Notes under the pieces: model-generated
What the model was told of the DNA's origin: nothing
The model's database searches: none
The model's input: only the letters and a program-made list of their open reading frames with translations
Shown: in pieces, positions 24,840-32,711 of the stretch
How positions within the stretch are numbered: position 1 is the first letter of the stretch
How the letters are laid out: each line of letters starts with the position of its first letter
Program-made: the position numbers and the translations under genes
DNA from: Kribbella kalugense
Lineage (GTDB): Bacteria > Actinomycetota > Actinomycetes > Propionibacteriales > Kribbellaceae
Direction of reading: 5' to 3'
Length of the DNA: 64,000 nucleotides
Assembly: GCF_004365875.1 (NCBI RefSeq)
Contig: NZ_SODF01000002.1
Coordinates: forward strand, 2,110,971 to 2,174,970

Positions 24840-25466
24840 TCACTTCGAGAGGCGTGGCCAGTTGGCGAGAAGGGCGGTCGCGGCTCGGGTGGCAACCTCG
24901 GGAGCGTTGGTCATTGCGGCGACTCGGTAGCTGACTAGGGCGCCCTCGTGGAGAAGGAGTAGGCGGTCGGCCAGCTCGCCCGGGTCCTCGAGACCGGCAG
25001 CTCGGGCCTGGGCCTCGAATTCGGATCGCAGCCACCGCTTCTGGCCCACGATCACCGGCATCGCCGGGTGGTCCGGGGCCGCCAGTTCCACGCTCGCGTT
25101 GATGAAACCGCACCCGTTCCGCGACCCAGCCAACCAGTCCGTCAGCGCGACGAACAACGTCAGGATCACCTCTTCCGGCGTCGCCGGCTTCCGCTCCGCC
25201 AGCTGTTCGTCCAGGAAGAGATGCCAGGTCCGGTCCCGCTGCTCGAGGTACGCCGCGATCAGTCGATCCTTCGACCCGAACCGGTCGTACAGCGTCTTCT
25301 TCGTCACGTCCGCCGCCGCAGCGATCGCATCGACCCCGACGGTCCGGATCCCTTGCTCGTAGAACAGCGTCGACGCGGCCGCGAGGATCCGCTCGCCGGC
25401 GGGCGTCAGCCGGGGCGCCGCGCGTACGCCGCGGTCGACGATCAGTCTCACCTGTTGGTCGAGCAT
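24840..25466 (-). CDS. TetR-family regulator of the adjacent EamA transporter
   Basis: The 208-residue TetR protein has an N-terminal helix-turn-helix (RILAAASTLFYEQGIRTVGV followed by IAAAADVTKKTLYDRFGSKD). Its C-terminal part (LTDWLAGSRNGCGFINASVE) is typical of the AcrR-like TetR_C group. It starts at ATG 25466. The minus-strand TATACT that would be its -10 box lies within a 13-bp palindrome that also covers the presumed -35 of the divergent EamA gene. Autorepression and repression of the transporter are therefore likely, though inferred. Confidence 0.88.
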   Translation of the reverse strand: MLDQQVRLIVDRGVRAAPRLTPAGERILAAASTLFYEQGIRTVGVDAIAAAADVTKKTLYDRFGSKDRLIAAYLEQRDRTWHLFLDEQLAERKPATPEEVILTLFVALTDWLAGSRNGCGFINASVELAAPDHPAMPVIVGQKRWLRSEFEAQARAAGLEDPGELADRLLLLHEGALVSYRVAAMTNAPEVATRAATALLANWPRLSK

Positions 25467-25498
25467 ACTGACAGTATACCGACCGGTGTGGTTACTGT
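25465..25498. promoter_or_regulatory. tetR/eamA divergent operator and leaderless promoters
   Basis: ATACTGACAGTAT (25465-25477) is a perfect palindrome around one central base. It overlaps the ATG and -10 (TATACT, minus strand) of tetR, and the CTGACA -35-like box (25468-25473) of eamA. The eamA -10 is TACTGT at 25493-25498, 7 nt before its ATG. Confidence 0.55.
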
Positions 25499-25505
25499 CG
25501 CTGCC

Positions 25506-26456
25506 ATGGCCACGAAAACGCTCGCCGCCGGGACCGGGTTCGTCGTGTTCTGGAGCTGCGGCTTCATCGGCGCCCGGTGGGGTACGCAGTACACGAACGC
25601 CTTCGACCTGCTGGCCTGGCGGTTCATGCTCGCCGGCGCGATCGCCGCACTGGTCCTGGCCTACAGGCGGCCGCGGATCTCCCGCAGGGATCTCGTCACG
25701 CAGGTCTGGATGGCGGTCCTCACCCAGTTCGTCTACCTCGGCCTGATCTTCACCGGCATCGACCACGGCATCACGGCCGGCGCCACCGCGCTCATCGGCT
25801 CACTCCAACCGCTGCTGATCGCGACCGTCGCCGGACCGCTGCTGGGCGAACGCGTCAGCCGACGCCAATGGATCGGACTGGTTCTGGGACTGGCCGGCGT
25901 GGGTCTGGTCGTCGCCGACGACCTCGGTGCCGGGCACGGGTCGCCACTCCTGTTCCTGGTCCCGATCGGAGGCCTGCTCGGCCTCGTGGCGGGCACCTGC
26001 ATGGAGCGCCAGCGCAAGCCGAGTACGAGTTCACTGGATGCGCTGGCCGTACAAAGCCTGGTGTCGGCAGTTCTGTTCACCGCACTAGCTACTGCGACAA
26101 ACAGGCTGACTGTGCCGGAGCAGCCCGGTTTCTACGGCGCGGTGGTCTGGCTGGTGCTGCTGGCGACCGGCGGCGGCTGGGGTCTGTACCTGGTCAACCT
26201 CAAACTCTCCGGCGCAACCAGGATCAGCTCACTGCTCTATCTGGTCCCGCCGACCACGATGGTGTTCGCGTTCCTGCTCTTCCACGAGACCATCGGCGTA
26301 CTCGCGGTCGGCGGCATGCTGGTGTGTGGCCTCGCCGTGGTGCTGATCAGGGTCGGCGAACAAGTACGCTGCGGGGATGGCGGACCCCCGGTGGCTGGAC
26401 CAGCGAGAAGCACAGGCCTGGCGCGCGTACATCGCGGCGCAACGAGTAGTGAGTAG
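25506..26456 (+). CDS. EamA/DMT-family transporter
   Basis: The 316-residue protein has ten predicted membrane helices in two EamA repeats. The first begins GTGFVVFWSCGFIGARWGTQY and the second near VQSLVSAVLFTALATA. It belongs to the drug/metabolite exporter group of the DMT superfamily, and the substrate is unknown. ATG 25506 is leaderless, with TACTGT 7 nt upstream. The C-terminus beyond LVCGLAVVLIRVG is hydrophilic and lies in an 80-bp overlap with the MarR gene, in another frame. This may be a lengthened tail caused by a lost stop. It is probably regulated by the divergent TetR. Confidence 0.88.
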   Translation: MATKTLAAGTGFVVFWSCGFIGARWGTQYTNAFDLLAWRFMLAGAIAALVLAYRRPRISRRDLVTQVWMAVLTQFVYLGLIFTGIDHGITAGATALIGSLQPLLIATVAGPLLGERVSRRQWIGLVLGLAGVGLVVADDLGAGHGSPLLFLVPIGGLLGLVAGTCMERQRKPSTSSLDALAVQSLVSAVLFTALATATNRLTVPEQPGFYGAVVWLVLLATGGGWGLYLVNLKLSGATRISSLLYLVPPTTMVFAFLLFHETIGVLAVGGMLVCGLAVVLIRVGEQVRCGDGGPPVAGPARSTGLARVHRGATSSE

Positions 26457-26862
26457 CCGCATCGAGCAACAACTGCAACGCGATGCCGGAATTCCCCATA
26501 CGTACTACGAGATTCTGGTCAGACTGTCCGAGGCGCCAGGCAACCGGCTCCGGATGAGCGAGCTGGCCGTCGCGACGCTCGGCTCACGCAGCCGGCTGTC
26601 GCACGCGGTCAACCGGCTTGAGCAGAACGGCTGGGTCAAGCGCGAGGGCATCGAGTCCGATCGCCGCGGCCAGGTCGCGATCCTCACCGAGCTCGGCCGG
26701 CAGAAGCTGGTCGACACGGCCCCCGGCCACGTCGAGGAGGTCCGCAACTCGATCTTCGACGCGCTCACCGCGGAGCAGGTCGAGCACCTGTACGACGTGT
26801 GCTCAACGCTGGCCCGGCACTCCGGGGACACCATCGACCGCGCGGCGTGGGAGCGAAACTGA
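26377..26862 (+). CDS. MarR-family transcriptional regulator
   Basis: The 161-residue protein shows the MarR winged helix: YYEILVRLSEAPGNRLRMSE, ELAVATLGSRSRLSHAVNRLE recognition helix, NGWVKREGIESDRRGQVAILT wing with the DRR motif. Dimer helices lie on both sides. It usually represses an efflux or oxidative-stress gene in response to phenolic ligands or oxidants. Its first 80 bp overlap the end of the EamA gene, so it is probably co-transcribed with it and may share its control. The GH3 gene starts 1 bp after its stop. Confidence 0.92.
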   Translation: MADPRWLDQREAQAWRAYIAAQRVVSSRIEQQLQRDAGIPHTYYEILVRLSEAPGNRLRMSELAVATLGSRSRLSHAVNRLEQNGWVKREGIESDRRGQVAILTELGRQKLVDTAPGHVEEVRNSIFDALTAEQVEHLYDVCSTLARHSGDTIDRAAWERN

Positions 26863-26863
26863 G

Positions 26864-28099
26864 ATGAGGCGTCCGGTCGCGCTGATCGCGCTGACTGCCC
26901 TCGCGGTCGCCGGCTGCGGCGACAGCAACTCCCCACCCACCGCAGGCCCCAGCACCGTGCCTTCGTCATCATCCGTCCCCAGCAGCCCCGCGACCACGCC
27001 GACCACGTCGGCCGAGCCCCCGGCCCAGACGCCGACAGCAACCGAAACACCGGTGCCCAAGCCGAGCTGTGTCGACCAGAAGCTCCAGGCCCTCACCCTG
27101 CGCGAACAGGCCTCCCAGCTGATCATGACCGGCATCAACGCCAGCGGCATGACGGCAGCCCAGAACGCCGTCGTACGACAGAAGGCCGGCGCAGTCTTCC
27201 TGATGGGCAGCAGCGGCAGCCTCGCCCACACCAAGACCGCAATGGCCGCAGTGAACTCAGCGGCCACGGTCAACGGGATCCGTCCGCTCATCGCAGCGGA
27301 CCAGGAAGGCGGTCAGATCCAGCGCCTCAAGGGCTCCGGCTTCGACCGCATCCCCGCAGCAACGGTCCAAGGCACCTGGTCCAGCTCCAAGCTCACCTCA
27401 GAAGCTCAGCAGTGGGGCGGTCAGCTCAAGCAGGCCGGCGTCAACGTCGACCTGGCGCCGGTAGCTGACGTCGTACCCAGCTCACTGAAGTCGAAGAACC
27501 CGCCGATCGGCCAGCTGAACCGCGAGTACGGCGACACTCCGCAGGAAGCCGGTCAGGGAGTGCAGGCGTTCGTCCAGGGGATGCGCAAGGCCGGGATCGC
27601 GACGTCGGTCAAGCACTTCCCCGGGCTCGGCCGAGTGAGTGGCAACACCGACTTCGCGGCCGGTGTCGTGGACGACGTCACGGTCCGCGGCGACGCCGAT
27701 CTGCAGTCGTTCGCCGACGGGATCGAGGCCGGCACGTCCATGGTGATGATCTCGACCGCGACGTACACCAAGATCGATCCGAAGAACCGGGCGGTGTTCT
27801 CGCCGACCGTCATCCAGGGCATGGTGCGTGGCGATCTCGGCTGGAGCGGGGTCGTGATCACTGACGACGTCGGCGCGGCAGCCGAGGTCGCGGCGGTCCC
27901 GGCCGGCGATCGCGCGACCCGGTTCGTCGCGGCTGGTGGCGACATCGTCATCAACGCCAAGTCCGGGCTGACCGCAACGATGGTGAACGCGCTGGTCGCC
28001 AAAGCCCAGCAGGACCAGTCCTTCGCCGGCAAGCTGACGAGTAGCGTGCGGCGTGTGCTGACTCTCAAACAGGACCACGGCCTGGTGAGCTGCGGATGA
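26864..28099 (+). CDS. Glycoside hydrolase family 3 lipoprotein (beta-N-acetylhexosaminidase type)
   Basis: The 411-residue lipoprotein has signal LIALTALAVAGC (Cys near residue 18) and a Ser/Thr/Pro-rich linker of about 50 residues. The GH3 catalytic barrel follows: IRPLIAADQEGGQIQRL, GVNVDLAPVADV, SVKHFPGLGRVSGNTD, and nucleophile Asp in GVVITDDVGAAAEV. The KHFPGxGxxxxxTD signature marks the NagZ-like branch, which removes N-acetylglucosamine from muropeptides. An exported actinobacterial form could act in wall turnover. It starts 1 bp after MarR and overlaps the DUF202 gene (ATGA), within a five-gene run from eamA. Confidence 0.88.
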   Translation: MRRPVALIALTALAVAGCGDSNSPPTAGPSTVPSSSSVPSSPATTPTTSAEPPAQTPTATETPVPKPSCVDQKLQALTLREQASQLIMTGINASGMTAAQNAVVRQKAGAVFLMGSSGSLAHTKTAMAAVNSAATVNGIRPLIAADQEGGQIQRLKGSGFDRIPAATVQGTWSSSKLTSEAQQWGGQLKQAGVNVDLAPVADVVPSSLKSKNPPIGQLNREYGDTPQEAGQGVQAFVQGMRKAGIATSVKHFPGLGRVSGNTDFAAGVVDDVTVRGDADLQSFADGIEAGTSMVMISTATYTKIDPKNRAVFSPTVIQGMVRGDLGWSGVVITDDVGAAAEVAAVPAGDRATRFVAAGGDIVINAKSGLTATMVNALVAKAQQDQSFAGKLTSSVRRVLTLKQDHGLVSCG

Positions 28100-28428
28100 C
28101 CGAGGAGGAGCCGGACTACCGCTTCACCCTGGCCAATGAGCGCACCTACCTCGCGTACCTGCGGACCTCCCTCGCCTGCTACGCCGGCGGCCTGTCCGCG
28201 GTGCAGTTCCTCGACCTGGGCCCGGATCGCTGGCCGGCCCGGGTGATCGGCGTGATTCTGGTGTGTGCCGGAATCGTCACGACCGCCGGAGCCTTCCGTC
28301 GCTGGCAGCAGAACCTGACCGCGATCCGCCGCGGCGGCCCGCTCCCGGTGACCAGGCTCCCGTTGATGCTCGGGGCAACGATCGCGTTCGTCGGCCTGGT
28401 CGGACTGGTTTTCTCGTTGTGGCGATGA
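28096..28428 (+). CDS. DUF202 (YidH-like) membrane protein
   Basis: The 110-residue protein has the DUF202 signature at its N-terminus (RFTLANERTYLAYLRTSLAC) and three membrane helices (LACYAGGLSAVQFL, VIGVILVCAGIVTTAGAF, MLGATIAFVGLVGLVFSL). The function of the family is poorly known. It overlaps the GH3 stop and the next DUF202 start by 4 bp each, so the three are coupled. Confidence 0.88.
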   Translation: MTEEEPDYRFTLANERTYLAYLRTSLACYAGGLSAVQFLDLGPDRWPARVIGVILVCAGIVTTAGAFRRWQQNLTAIRRGGPLPVTRLPLMLGATIAFVGLVGLVFSLWR

Positions 28429-28733
28429 GCACACCGGATCCAGGCCGCCAGCCCGAGCGGACTTTGCTCGCCTGGCGGCGTACGACGCTCGGTCTGATTG
28501 CCAACGGGGCCCTATTGCTTGCCTCCGGCCACGGTACGTCGGACGTCCGGACCGGCCTCGGAATCGTCGTGCTCGTGCTCTCTTTGGCCTGCTGGGCCGT
28601 GGTCAGCGCCGTCTACCGCCGTACCAAGGGCGGCGCGATCCAGGCCCTCGGTCACCAGCACCTACTCCGGCTCGCGGCCGGCCTGGTCCTGGTCGTCGGC
28701 ATCTTCGACCTGTACGCCGTTGTGACCCGCTGA
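28425..28733 (+). CDS. Second, shorter DUF202-type membrane protein
   Basis: The 102-residue protein has the DUF202 core PERTLLAWRRTTLGLIANGAL and three hydrophobic segments (LIANGALLLASG, LGIVVLVLSLACWAVVSAVY, LAAGLVLVVGIFDLYAVV). Tandem pairs of long and short DUF202 genes are common in Actinobacteria, suggesting a heteromeric membrane complex. It overlaps the previous gene by 4 bp and ends the eamA-marR-GH3-DUF202 run. Confidence 0.85.
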   Translation: MSTPDPGRQPERTLLAWRRTTLGLIANGALLLASGHGTSDVRTGLGIVVLVLSLACWAVVSAVYRRTKGGAIQALGHQHLLRLAAGLVLVVGIFDLYAVVTR

Positions 28734-28873
28734 AACCGATCGGTTACCGATCGTGTCTGCGCTGACGGACGGGTTCATCACAACGCGATACGTTGCCCAG
28801 GGCGGATGCCACGTCAGGCGGATGTTCCCCCTAGCATGTTCACGGTTTGTCCCTCGTTCACCCGGAGCTTGAA

Positions 28874-29506
28874 GTGCCGTTACGTCTGCGTCCGAACGAC
28901 CCGACGTTCTACGACCTTTTCACCGAGTCCGCCAACCACCTCGTGGACGGATCCCGGATCCTGGCTGAGTTGCTCGGCAGTACGGCCGGAACCGGCCTCG
29001 CCTCCAGCCACCAGATCGCCGCCCAGATGAAGGATGCCGAACACGCCGCCGACGAGACCACCCACTCGATCATCCGACGGGTGAACTCGACCTTCGTCAC
29101 CCCGTTCGACCGCGAGGACATCTACCGGCTGGCCTCCGATCTCGACGACGTGATGGATTTCATGGAGGAGGCGGTCGACACCGTCCACCTGTTCAACCTG
29201 GACTGGTTGCCGGAGGAGATCGCCGAGCAGATCGAAGTACTCCAGCGGATGGCTCAGCTGACCGCCGAGACGATGCCCAGGCTGCGGACGATGAAGGACC
29301 TGGCCGAGTACTGGATCGAGATCAACCGGCTGGAGAACACCGGTGACGCGGTCCACCGCCGGCTGATCGCGAAACTGTTCAGCGGGGAGTACGACGCGCT
29401 GACCGTGATGAAGCTTAAGACCGTGGTCGACCTGCTGGAGGCCGCGATCGACGCGTTCGAGCACGTCGCCAACACGGTCGAGCAGATCGCCGTCAAGGAG
29501 AGCTGA
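28874..29506 (+). CDS. DUF47 phosphate-transport regulator (PhoU-like, Pit accessory)
   Basis: The 210-residue all-helical protein matches DUF47: LRLRPNDPTFYDLFTESANH at the start, DAEHAADETTHSIIRRVN and PFDREDIYRLASDLDDVMDF. DUF47 proteins are distant PhoU relatives encoded beside Pit transporters and thought to adjust their activity. I chose GTG 28874, with CGGAG 6 nt upstream and the family-typical start; a TTG at 28847 is possible. The Pit gene follows after 2 bp. A TAGCAT -10-like box lies at 28832-28837. Confidence 0.9.
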   Translation: MPLRLRPNDPTFYDLFTESANHLVDGSRILAELLGSTAGTGLASSHQIAAQMKDAEHAADETTHSIIRRVNSTFVTPFDREDIYRLASDLDDVMDFMEEAVDTVHLFNLDWLPEEIAEQIEVLQRMAQLTAETMPRLRTMKDLAEYWIEINRLENTGDAVHRRLIAKLFSGEYDALTVMKLKTVVDLLEAAIDAFEHVANTVEQIAVKES

Positions 29507-29508
29507 GC

Positions 29509-30507
29509 GTGGAGTTCGCGCTCGTCATCGCCGTCGTCGTCATCGCGCTCGCTTTCGACTACACCAACGGCTTCCACGACGCCGCCAACGCGATCGCGAC
29601 CTCGGTCTCCACCCGTGCGCTGACGCCGCGGGTCGCGCTGGCGATGGCGGCGGCGTGCAACTTCCTCGGCGCGCTGGCCGGCACCGAGGTGGCCGAGACG
29701 GTCGGCAAGGGCATCATCAACACCCCGGCCGGGAAACACGGCCTGGTGATCGTGATCGCGGCGCTGATCGGCGCCATCACCTGGAACCTGATCACCTGGT
29801 ACTTCGGCCTGCCCAGCTCCTCCACCCACGCGCTGATCGGCGGGCTGGTCGGCGCCGGCCTGGCCTCGACGAGCACCGTGCTGTGGTCGGGCATCGTCGA
29901 CAAGGTCGTCATCCCGATGGTGCTGTCGCCCGCGGTCGGCTTCCTCGGCGCCTTCCTGCTGATGGTCGCCATCCTCTGGCTGTTCCGGCGCAGCAACCCC
30001 GGCAAGACGACGCGTGGTTTCCGGATGGCGCAGTCGCTGTCTGCCGCCGCGATGGCGCTCGGCCACGGCCTGCAGGACGCGCAGAAGACGATGGGCGTGA
30101 TCTTCCTGGCGCTCGTCACCACCGGTCATGCCCAGCAGAGCGACGGCATCCCGATCTGGGTCAAGCTCTCGGCCGCGACCGCGATCTCGCTCGGCACCTA
30201 CTCCGGCGGCTGGCGGATCATGCGGACGCTCGGCCGCCGGATCATCCACCTCGACCCGGCCCGCGGATTCGCCTCCGAGGCAGTGTCGGCAGCGGTCCTG
30301 TACGTGATGGCGATCGCCCTGCACGCGCCGGTCTCGACGACCCACACGATCACCTCCGCGGTGATGGGCGCCGGCGCGACCAAGCGGCTGTCCGCGGTCC
30401 GCTGGGGCGTCGCCAAGGGCATCGTCACCGCCTGGATCCTGACCATCCCCGCCGCCGGCCTGGTCGCCGCAGCTGTCTACGGACTGGCCCACCTGATCCT
30501 GGAGTAA
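29509..30507 (+). CDS. pit: Inorganic phosphate transporter, PiT family, copy 1
   Basis: The 332-residue membrane protein has the two inverted PiT repeats, each with the family signature: AFDYTNGFHDAANAIATSVSTR near the start, and LGHGLQDAQKTMGVIFLALV mid-protein. GLPSSSTHALIGGLVGAG and VSTTHTITSAVMGAGATK complete the pattern. It imports metal-phosphate with protons at low affinity. It starts at GTG 29509, 2 bp after DUF47, whose last codons hold its AAGGAGAG ribosome site. It is probably active when phosphate is ample, complementing the Pst system at 40-44 kb. Confidence 0.93.
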   Translation: MEFALVIAVVVIALAFDYTNGFHDAANAIATSVSTRALTPRVALAMAAACNFLGALAGTEVAETVGKGIINTPAGKHGLVIVIAALIGAITWNLITWYFGLPSSSTHALIGGLVGAGLASTSTVLWSGIVDKVVIPMVLSPAVGFLGAFLLMVAILWLFRRSNPGKTTRGFRMAQSLSAAAMALGHGLQDAQKTMGVIFLALVTTGHAQQSDGIPIWVKLSAATAISLGTYSGGWRIMRTLGRRIIHLDPARGFASEAVSAAVLYVMAIALHAPVSTTHTITSAVMGAGATKRLSAVRWGVAKGIVTAWILTIPAAGLVAAAVYGLAHLILE

Positions 30508-30520
30508 CTTGCCCGAACCG

Positions 30521-30553
30521 GTTCATTTCGAATTCACTCACCAGGCCTACGGT
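30521..30553 (+). promoter_or_regulatory. Candidate PHO box and -10 for second pit
   Basis: GTTCATT (30521-30527) and ATTCACT (30532-30538) sit 11 bp apart, the repeat period of actinobacterial PhoP sites. A TACGGT -10-like box at 30548-30553 follows. The match is weaker than that before pstS. Confidence 0.3.
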
Positions 30554-30594
30554 CGATCGACTTTGCACCCTGTCCGCCTAGGGAAGTGATCGCG

Positions 30595-31731
30595 ATGGAC
30601 CTGTCCTTCCTCGTCGTGGTGGTGATCATCACCGCGTTGGTGTTCGACTTCACCAATGGATTCCACGACACCGCCAATGCGATGGCGACCTCGATCGCCA
30701 CCGGCGCTCTCAAACCCAAGGTCGCGGTCGGCATCTCCGCCGTCCTGAACCTGGTCGGCGCGTTCATCTCCACCGAGGTGGCCAAGACGATCTCCAGTGG
30801 CATCGTCGACGACGCGAAGATCACCGTGCCGGTGATCTTCGGCGGTCTGGTCGGCGCGATCCTGTGGAACCTGATGACCTGGTACGTCGGCCTGCCGAGC
30901 TCCTCGTCGCACGCGCTGTTCGGCGGACTGATCGGCGCCACCTGGATCGCTTCCGGCGCCAGCGCGGTGCACTTCACCACGGTCATTCAGAAGATCATCA
31001 TCCCGGCCGTCGCCGCGCCGATCGTGGCCGGTGTGGTCGCGCTGCTCGGCACGTTCCTGGCCTACAAGATCACCGCCCGGGCGCGGAAGGGCACGGTCAC
31101 CGAAGGCTTCCGGGTCGGCCAGATCGCCTCGGCCTCGCTGGTCTCGCTGGCGCACGGCACCGGTGACGCACAGAAGACGATGGGCGTCATCACGCTGGTG
31201 CTGATCACGTCCGGCAGCCTGGCCTCGGGCTCGAAGCCGCCGGTGTGGGTGATCCTGGCGGCCGGCCTGGCGATCGCGGCCGGCACCTACCTGGGCGGCT
31301 GGCGAATCATCCGGACGATGGGCAAGGGCCTGGCCGAGATCGAGTCCCCGCAGGGCTTCGCCGCGGAGACCAGCTCGACCGCCGTCCTGCTGGCCTCGTC
31401 GCACCTGGGCTTCCCGCTGTCCACCACCCAGGTCTGCTCCGGCAGCATCCTCGGCGCCGGTCTCGGCAAGCGGCTGGCAGAGGTGCGCTGGACGGTCGCC
31501 GGCCGGATGGCCGTGGCCTGGCTGCTCACCCTGCCCGCTGCCGCGGTCGTGGGTGCCCTGTCCGGTCGGGTGGCCGACACCGGCAGCCTCGGTGTGGTCA
31601 TCATCGCGATCCTCGCGGTCGCGGCCGGTGGCGGCATCTACTACGCGTCCCGGCGCCGCCCGGTGACGTCGGACAACGTGAACGAGTACCCGAGCACGAC
31701 CCCGGCCGCCAGCACGGCCGCGGCGGCCTGA
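30595..31731 (+). CDS. pit: Inorganic phosphate transporter, PiT family, copy 2
   Basis: The 378-residue protein has the same PiT signatures as its neighbour: VFDFTNGFHDTANAMATSIATG, LPSSSSHALFGGLIGAT, LAHGTGDAQKTMGVITLVL and LSTTQVCSGSILGAGLGK. An extra membrane segment and hydrophilic tail follow. It is clearly a diverged paralog rather than a recent duplicate. AGGGAAG 8 nt upstream sets ATG 30595; GTG 30586 is the alternative. Its 88-bp leader holds a possible PHO box, so it may be independently regulated. A small membrane protein gene follows after 13 bp. Confidence 0.93.
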   Translation: MDLSFLVVVVIITALVFDFTNGFHDTANAMATSIATGALKPKVAVGISAVLNLVGAFISTEVAKTISSGIVDDAKITVPVIFGGLVGAILWNLMTWYVGLPSSSSHALFGGLIGATWIASGASAVHFTTVIQKIIIPAVAAPIVAGVVALLGTFLAYKITARARKGTVTEGFRVGQIASASLVSLAHGTGDAQKTMGVITLVLITSGSLASGSKPPVWVILAAGLAIAAGTYLGGWRIIRTMGKGLAEIESPQGFAAETSSTAVLLASSHLGFPLSTTQVCSGSILGAGLGKRLAEVRWTVAGRMAVAWLLTLPAAAVVGALSGRVADTGSLGVVIIAILAVAAGGGIYYASRRRPVTSDNVNEYPSTTPAASTAAAA

Positions 31732-31744
31732 GAGGAGTACGGCG

Positions 31745-31978
31745 ATGCACATCGACTGGAGTGCCCTCGGTGAGGTGGCCGTGGTCAGCCTGATCTTCGG
31801 CGTCGGCCTGGCGGTGCTGTTCGCGCTCGGAGTGAGCGCGATGGCGCGGCGAGCGGTGGCGATCGACGACAAGCGGCAGCCGTCCGTCATGGACACCGGT
31901 GTTGCCGCGCTGAGCTTCGCGGCCTGCCTGGCCGCCGTGCTCTACGGGCTCTACTTGATCATCCCGCAGTTCCACTGA
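31745..31978 (+). CDS. Small two-helix membrane protein downstream of pit
   Basis: The 77-residue protein has two membrane helices (VAVVSLIFGVGLAVLFALGV and ALSFAACLAAVLYGLYLIIP) joined by a basic loop (ARRAVAIDDKRQ). GAGAGGAG precedes the ATG. Similar small proteins are often seen after actinobacterial pit genes, so it may be an accessory subunit; the function is unknown. It ends the phosphate operon, and a hairpin terminator follows. Confidence 0.8.
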   Translation: MHIDWSALGEVAVVSLIFGVGLAVLFALGVSAMARRAVAIDDKRQPSVMDTGVAALSFAACLAAVLYGLYLIIPQFH

Positions 31979-31990
31979 CGCGACCTGAGA

Positions 31991-32024
31991 GTACGACGGG
32001 CGGTCTGGCGGCTGCCCGTCGTAC
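31991..32024. terminator. Terminator of DUF47-Pit operon
   Basis: GTACGACGGGC (31991-32001) pairs perfectly with GCCCGTCGTAC (32014-32024), 11 bp with a 12-nt loop. It lies between the phosphate operon and the convergent unknown gene, so it can serve both. Confidence 0.75.
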
Positions 32025-32042
32025 GGCTTCTCAGAATCCCAC

Positions 32043-32567
32043 TCAGCGGTTCCAGCGGCGTACTGCCTTGGCCACGTCCTTGGAGCGGATCGAGCCGAGG
32101 TTGTACTCCCATGCGGCCAGCAGCCGGTCGCCTAGTACCTCCGCGTCGAGGTACGTCCGCGGTCGCACGGCGACAGCCCAGGTGGCTGCGGTCGCGTGGC
32201 CCTGCTGGTGGAGCAGATGGTCCACTGTTGCCTCGATGCGGCCGGCCTGCTCGCCACGGAGGCCGTCTGTGGCCCATTCCTGCATGATCTGCGGGTCGTC
32301 GGCCGTCATCCGGGCCAGGTAGGTCAGCGGACCGCGCCAGAAGCCCCTGCGTCCGATGCTGTCCAGCGTCTCCAGCGGGAACCAGCCGTTCTGGTTGCGT
32401 CGCCCGTTGACCGCGGACTCGATCTCGCGAGCACGCTCCTGGGACAGCCCTCGGGTCGCCCACTCGACGAAGAACGCGCCCGCGTCCGGGATGTGCTCGG
32501 CCACGTGCGGCGCAGGCGTCAGCGCCCCGGGATCGAACAGATGCAGCTCTTCCGGCGAATCGAACAA
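32043..32567 (-). CDS. Protein of unknown function
   Basis: The 174-residue soluble, helix-rich protein has no recognised family. Segments include AFFVEWATRGLSQERAREIE and IMQEWATDGLRGEQAGRIEA, whose similarity (EWATxGL...R..RIE) points to an internal duplication of about 65 residues. The end, LLAAWEYNLGSIRSKDVAKAV, recalls DUF1266 tails weakly. Codon bias supports coding. It is convergent with the phosphate operon and has about 140 bp of plain sequence upstream. Confidence 0.65.
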   Translation of the reverse strand: MFDSPEELHLFDPGALTPAPHVAEHIPDAGAFFVEWATRGLSQERAREIESAVNGRRNQNGWFPLETLDSIGRRGFWRGPLTYLARMTADDPQIMQEWATDGLRGEQAGRIEATVDHLLHQQGHATAATWAVAVRPRTYLDAEVLGDRLLAAWEYNLGSIRSKDVAKAVRRWNR

Positions 32568-32711
32568 GACCTTCCCCGCCCGCTTGAGTCCACGGGCCGC
32601 ACGAGCAGGCCCGCCGCAGGGACCCCCCAGATTCCTGTTACGTCAACGACAGCCTTCGTACTCTCGTTCCGCCCCGAGGGTCAAGGTCCTGTCCGGGGTA
32701 TTGACGTACGC

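Noticed and set aside
28838..28862. PHO box before the DUF47-pit operon
   Set aside because: Two GTTCAC motifs occur but 18 bp apart, out of the 11-bp register.
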